Shown one piece after another: positions 4,112-5,657 of a DNA stretch of 5,657 bases (the stretch's first letter is position 1; every line of letters starts with the position of its first letter). The DNA is taken from positions 1 to 5,657 of the forward strand of contig CANFCA010000092.1 in assembly GCA_947445045.1 (NCBI GenBank), written 5' to 3'. This DNA comes from Gallionellaceae bacterium (GTDB lineage: Bacteria > Pseudomonadota > Gammaproteobacteria > Burkholderiales > Gallionellaceae). Both the position numbers and the translations under genes were made by a program. A model generated the notes under the pieces. It saw only the letters and a list, made by a program, of their open reading frames with translations, did no database searches and was not told the origin of the DNA.

Positions 4112-5657
4112 GGCTAACCTCCTTATGCGAACGCGCATGACCGGGGAAGATGCGACGCATCACCACAAAAAACACCGGCACTAAAAACACCGCCAACAAT
4201 GTTGCCGCAATCATGCCGCCCATCACGCCTGTACCAATCGCGTGGCGGCTTTGCGCGCCTGCGCCAGTGGAGATTGCCAGTGGCAACACACCCACCACAA
4301 AGGCAATGGAGGTCATCAAGATGGGACGGAAACGTAAGCGACAGGCTTCTAACACCGCGTCGATCAAACTCATACCATCGTCTTGCAATCTGCGTGCGAA
4401 CTCGATAATCAAAATCGCATTCTTGGATGACAAGCCGATGATGGCAATCAAGCCTACTTTGAAATACACGTCGTTAGGCAATTCGCGCAACGTCACAGCC
4501 ACCACCGCGCCGAATACACCGAGCGGCACGACTAACAAAACGGCGAAGGGAATCGACCAGCTTTCAAACAATGCCGCTAGACATAAAAATACTACGAATA
4601 GCGAAATGCCAAATAACAACGGGGCTTGCGAGCCGGACTGCCGCTCTTCAAACGAAGTGCCAGACCATTCAAAGCCCACACCCGCTGGTAATTTTTTGGC
4701 GATTTCCTCCATCGCTGCGACGGCTTCACCGCTACTGCGACCCGGCGCTGCGCCGCCAGAAATTTTCATCGAGGGTAAACCGTTGTAGCGATCTAATTTC
4801 GGTGAGCCGCTAATCCATTTTGCCTTGGCTATTTCAGACAGGGGCACCATCTGTCCTTTGCCGTTGCGCACCGAGAGTTTCAGAATGTCTTCAGGCGTGC
4901 GGCGCAAGTCAGCTTCGGCTTGCATTTGCACGCGCAGAATCCGTCCTTGCCTGACAAAATCATTGATGTAAGCAACACCTAACGAAGATTGCAACGTGTC
5001 ATTCAAATCAGTAATCGATACACCCAACGATTCGGATTTCAATCTGTCCACATCAAGGAATAATTGCGGCCCTGCTTCTTGTCCTTCTGGCCTAACACCC
5101 GCCAATACTGGGTTCTGCGCGGCCATGCCCAACGCCATATTGCGCGCTTCCAATAATTTATCGCGCCCTACCCCACCTCGATCTTCCATGCGGAAATCGA
5201 AACCACCGACTGCCGCCAACTCAGGAATCGGCGGTGGATTGATCGCAAAAATCATTGCTTGCTTAATACGCGATAACATCATGGTCGCCTTGCGCGCCAT
5301 CGCAGGTGCAGTACTGTCAAGCGCGGTGCGCTCATCCCAATCTTTCAATCTGACAAACGCAATCGCGGCATTTTGTCCGCGACCGAAGAATGAAAATCCA
5401 GCCACGCCAATCACGTGTTCTACTTCTGGCATTTTGAGATAGTGTTGCTCGACTTGATCCAATACTTCCAAGGTGCGCTCGTTAGTTGCGCCCGCTGGCA
5501 ACTGAATCACGTTGATGAAATAGCCCTGATCTTCTTCAGGCAAAAAACTGCCCGGCAAAATTGTGAACAGCCAACCCATGGCAACAAATATCGCTGCATA
5601 CACCAACAAATATCGGCCCGTTTTGGCGACAACTTTTCTTACGCCATTGGTGTAGCG
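4098..5657 (-). CDS. RND multidrug efflux pump, AcrB/MexB-like (HAE1), C-terminal half
   Basis: This is the inner-membrane, proton-driven pump of a tripartite exporter. The frame is open to the right edge, so only the last 519 residues of a protein of about 1,050 are present; the N-terminal half is outside. The visible part starts RYTNGVRKVVAKTGRY before transmembrane helix 7 (about 17-34). It then has LPGSFLPEEDQGYF, LPAGATNERT, the pocket/G-loop region GFSFFGRGQN (about 87-96), periplasmic porter and docking segments to about 330 (FDFRMEDRGGVG, GVSITDLNDTLQ, RYNGLPSMKISGGAAPG), and helices 8-12 (about 345-500). Proton-relay residues appear intact: the Lys in GLSSKNAILIIEFA (about 412; AcrB Lys940) and the Thr in IGTGVMGG (about 476). 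Close similarity to AcrB over this span suggests drug-like hydrophobic substrates rather than metals. Its 3' end contains the SD and start of the outer-membrane gene. An adaptor gene is expected upstream. Confidence 0.95.
   Translation of the reverse strand, partial: RYTNGVRKVVAKTGRYLLVYAAIFVAMGWLFTILPGSFLPEEDQGYFINVIQLPAGATNERTLEVLDQVEQHYLKMPEVEHVIGVAGFSFFGRGQNAAIAFVRLKDWDERTALDSTAPAMARKATMMLSRIKQAMIFAINPPPIPELAAVGGFDFRMEDRGGVGRDKLLEARNMALGMAAQNPVLAGVRPEGQEAGPQLFLDVDRLKSESLGVSITDLNDTLQSSLGVAYINDFVRQGRILRVQMQAEADLRRTPEDILKLSVRNGKGQMVPLSEIAKAKWISGSPKLDRYNGLPSMKISGGAAPGRSSGEAVAAMEEIAKKLPAGVGFEWSGTSFEERQSGSQAPLLFGISLFVVFLCLAALFESWSIPFAVLLVVPLGVFGAVVAVTLRELPNDVYFKVGLIAIIGLSSKNAILIIEFARRLQDDGMSLIDAVLEACRLRFRPILMTSIAFVVGVLPLAISTGAGAQSRHAIGTGVMGGMIAATLLAVFLVPVFFVVMRRIFPGHARSHKEVSHEKA
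4118..4124 (-). promoter_or_regulatory. strong Shine-Dalgarno site for the outer-membrane efflux gene
   Basis: The minus strand reads AAGGAGG, a full match to the anti-SD core, 6 bases before the ATG at 4111-4109. It lies within the last codons of the RND pump gene (His-Lys-Glu-Val near its C-terminus). This site decides the start of the outer-membrane gene in favour of ATG 4111 over the upstream in-frame ATG at 4138 and the downstream SD-less ATG at 4012. Confidence 0.75.

Noticed and set aside
4112..4138. Longest possible start (ATG at 4138) for the outer-membrane efflux gene
   Set aside because: It would lie further inside the pump gene with no SD seen, whereas the ATG at 4111 has a perfect AAGGAGG at the right spacing.
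4150..4788. Plus-strand open frame of 212 codons antisense to the RND pump
   Set aside because: Its composition (Asn/Thr/Pro/Ala-rich) mirrors the opposite-strand membrane protein. There is no recognisable domain, and the pump frame is unambiguous.
1..5657. CRISPR arrays, tRNA or rRNA genes, riboswitches, attachment sites
   Set aside because: No regularly spaced direct repeats, no cloverleaf or rRNA-like stretches, and no direct-repeat boundaries were found by eye on either strand.

Overview
The window looks like chromosomal DNA from a proteobacterium, most likely a betaproteobacterium of the Nitrosomonadales/Gallionellales sort. This is inferred from protein character only: a type II PyrC dihydroorotase, an AcrB/MexB-like RND pump with an OprM/NodT-type outer-membrane lipoprotein, a CecR-like TetR regulator, and GTAG-headed REP palindromes with a RAYT transposase. 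All supportable genes lie on the minus strand, so the window reads biologically from right to left.

Right part (5657 to 1977): the 3' part of a multidrug-efflux operon. It contains the C-terminal half of an inner-membrane RND pump (cut by the window edge), then an outer-membrane efflux lipoprotein, then a TetR regulator. The junctions are tight. The pump's last codons contain the SD and start codon of the lipoprotein gene, and the lipoprotein stop overlaps the tetR start in an ATGA. A periplasmic adaptor gene would be expected upstream, outside the window. A 60-bp inverted pair of REP units sits exactly in frame inside the 5' end of the outer-membrane gene, between its well-supported start codon and its lipoprotein signal sequence.

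Middle (1976 to 762): a 98-bp composite hairpin repeat fills most of the gap after tetR and could end the efflux transcript. It is followed by an apparently intact pyrC (dihydroorotase, de novo pyrimidine synthesis).

Left part (750 to 1): an A+T-richer accessory stretch. It has a small unrecognised membrane protein, a short ribbon-helix-helix (antitoxin-like) gene, a REP palindrome and the start of a RAYT gene. The antitoxin-like frame stops inside the GTAG head of the REP, where related proteins normally continue with an acidic tail, and no toxin gene follows. The simplest reading is that a REP/RAYT unit invaded or replaced the distal half of a toxin-antitoxin pair.

No wholly new system is visible. 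The most interesting theme is three unrelated palindromic repeats in 5.6 kb, two of which touch coding sequence and change protein ends: a truncated antitoxin C-terminus and an extended efflux lipoprotein N-terminus.
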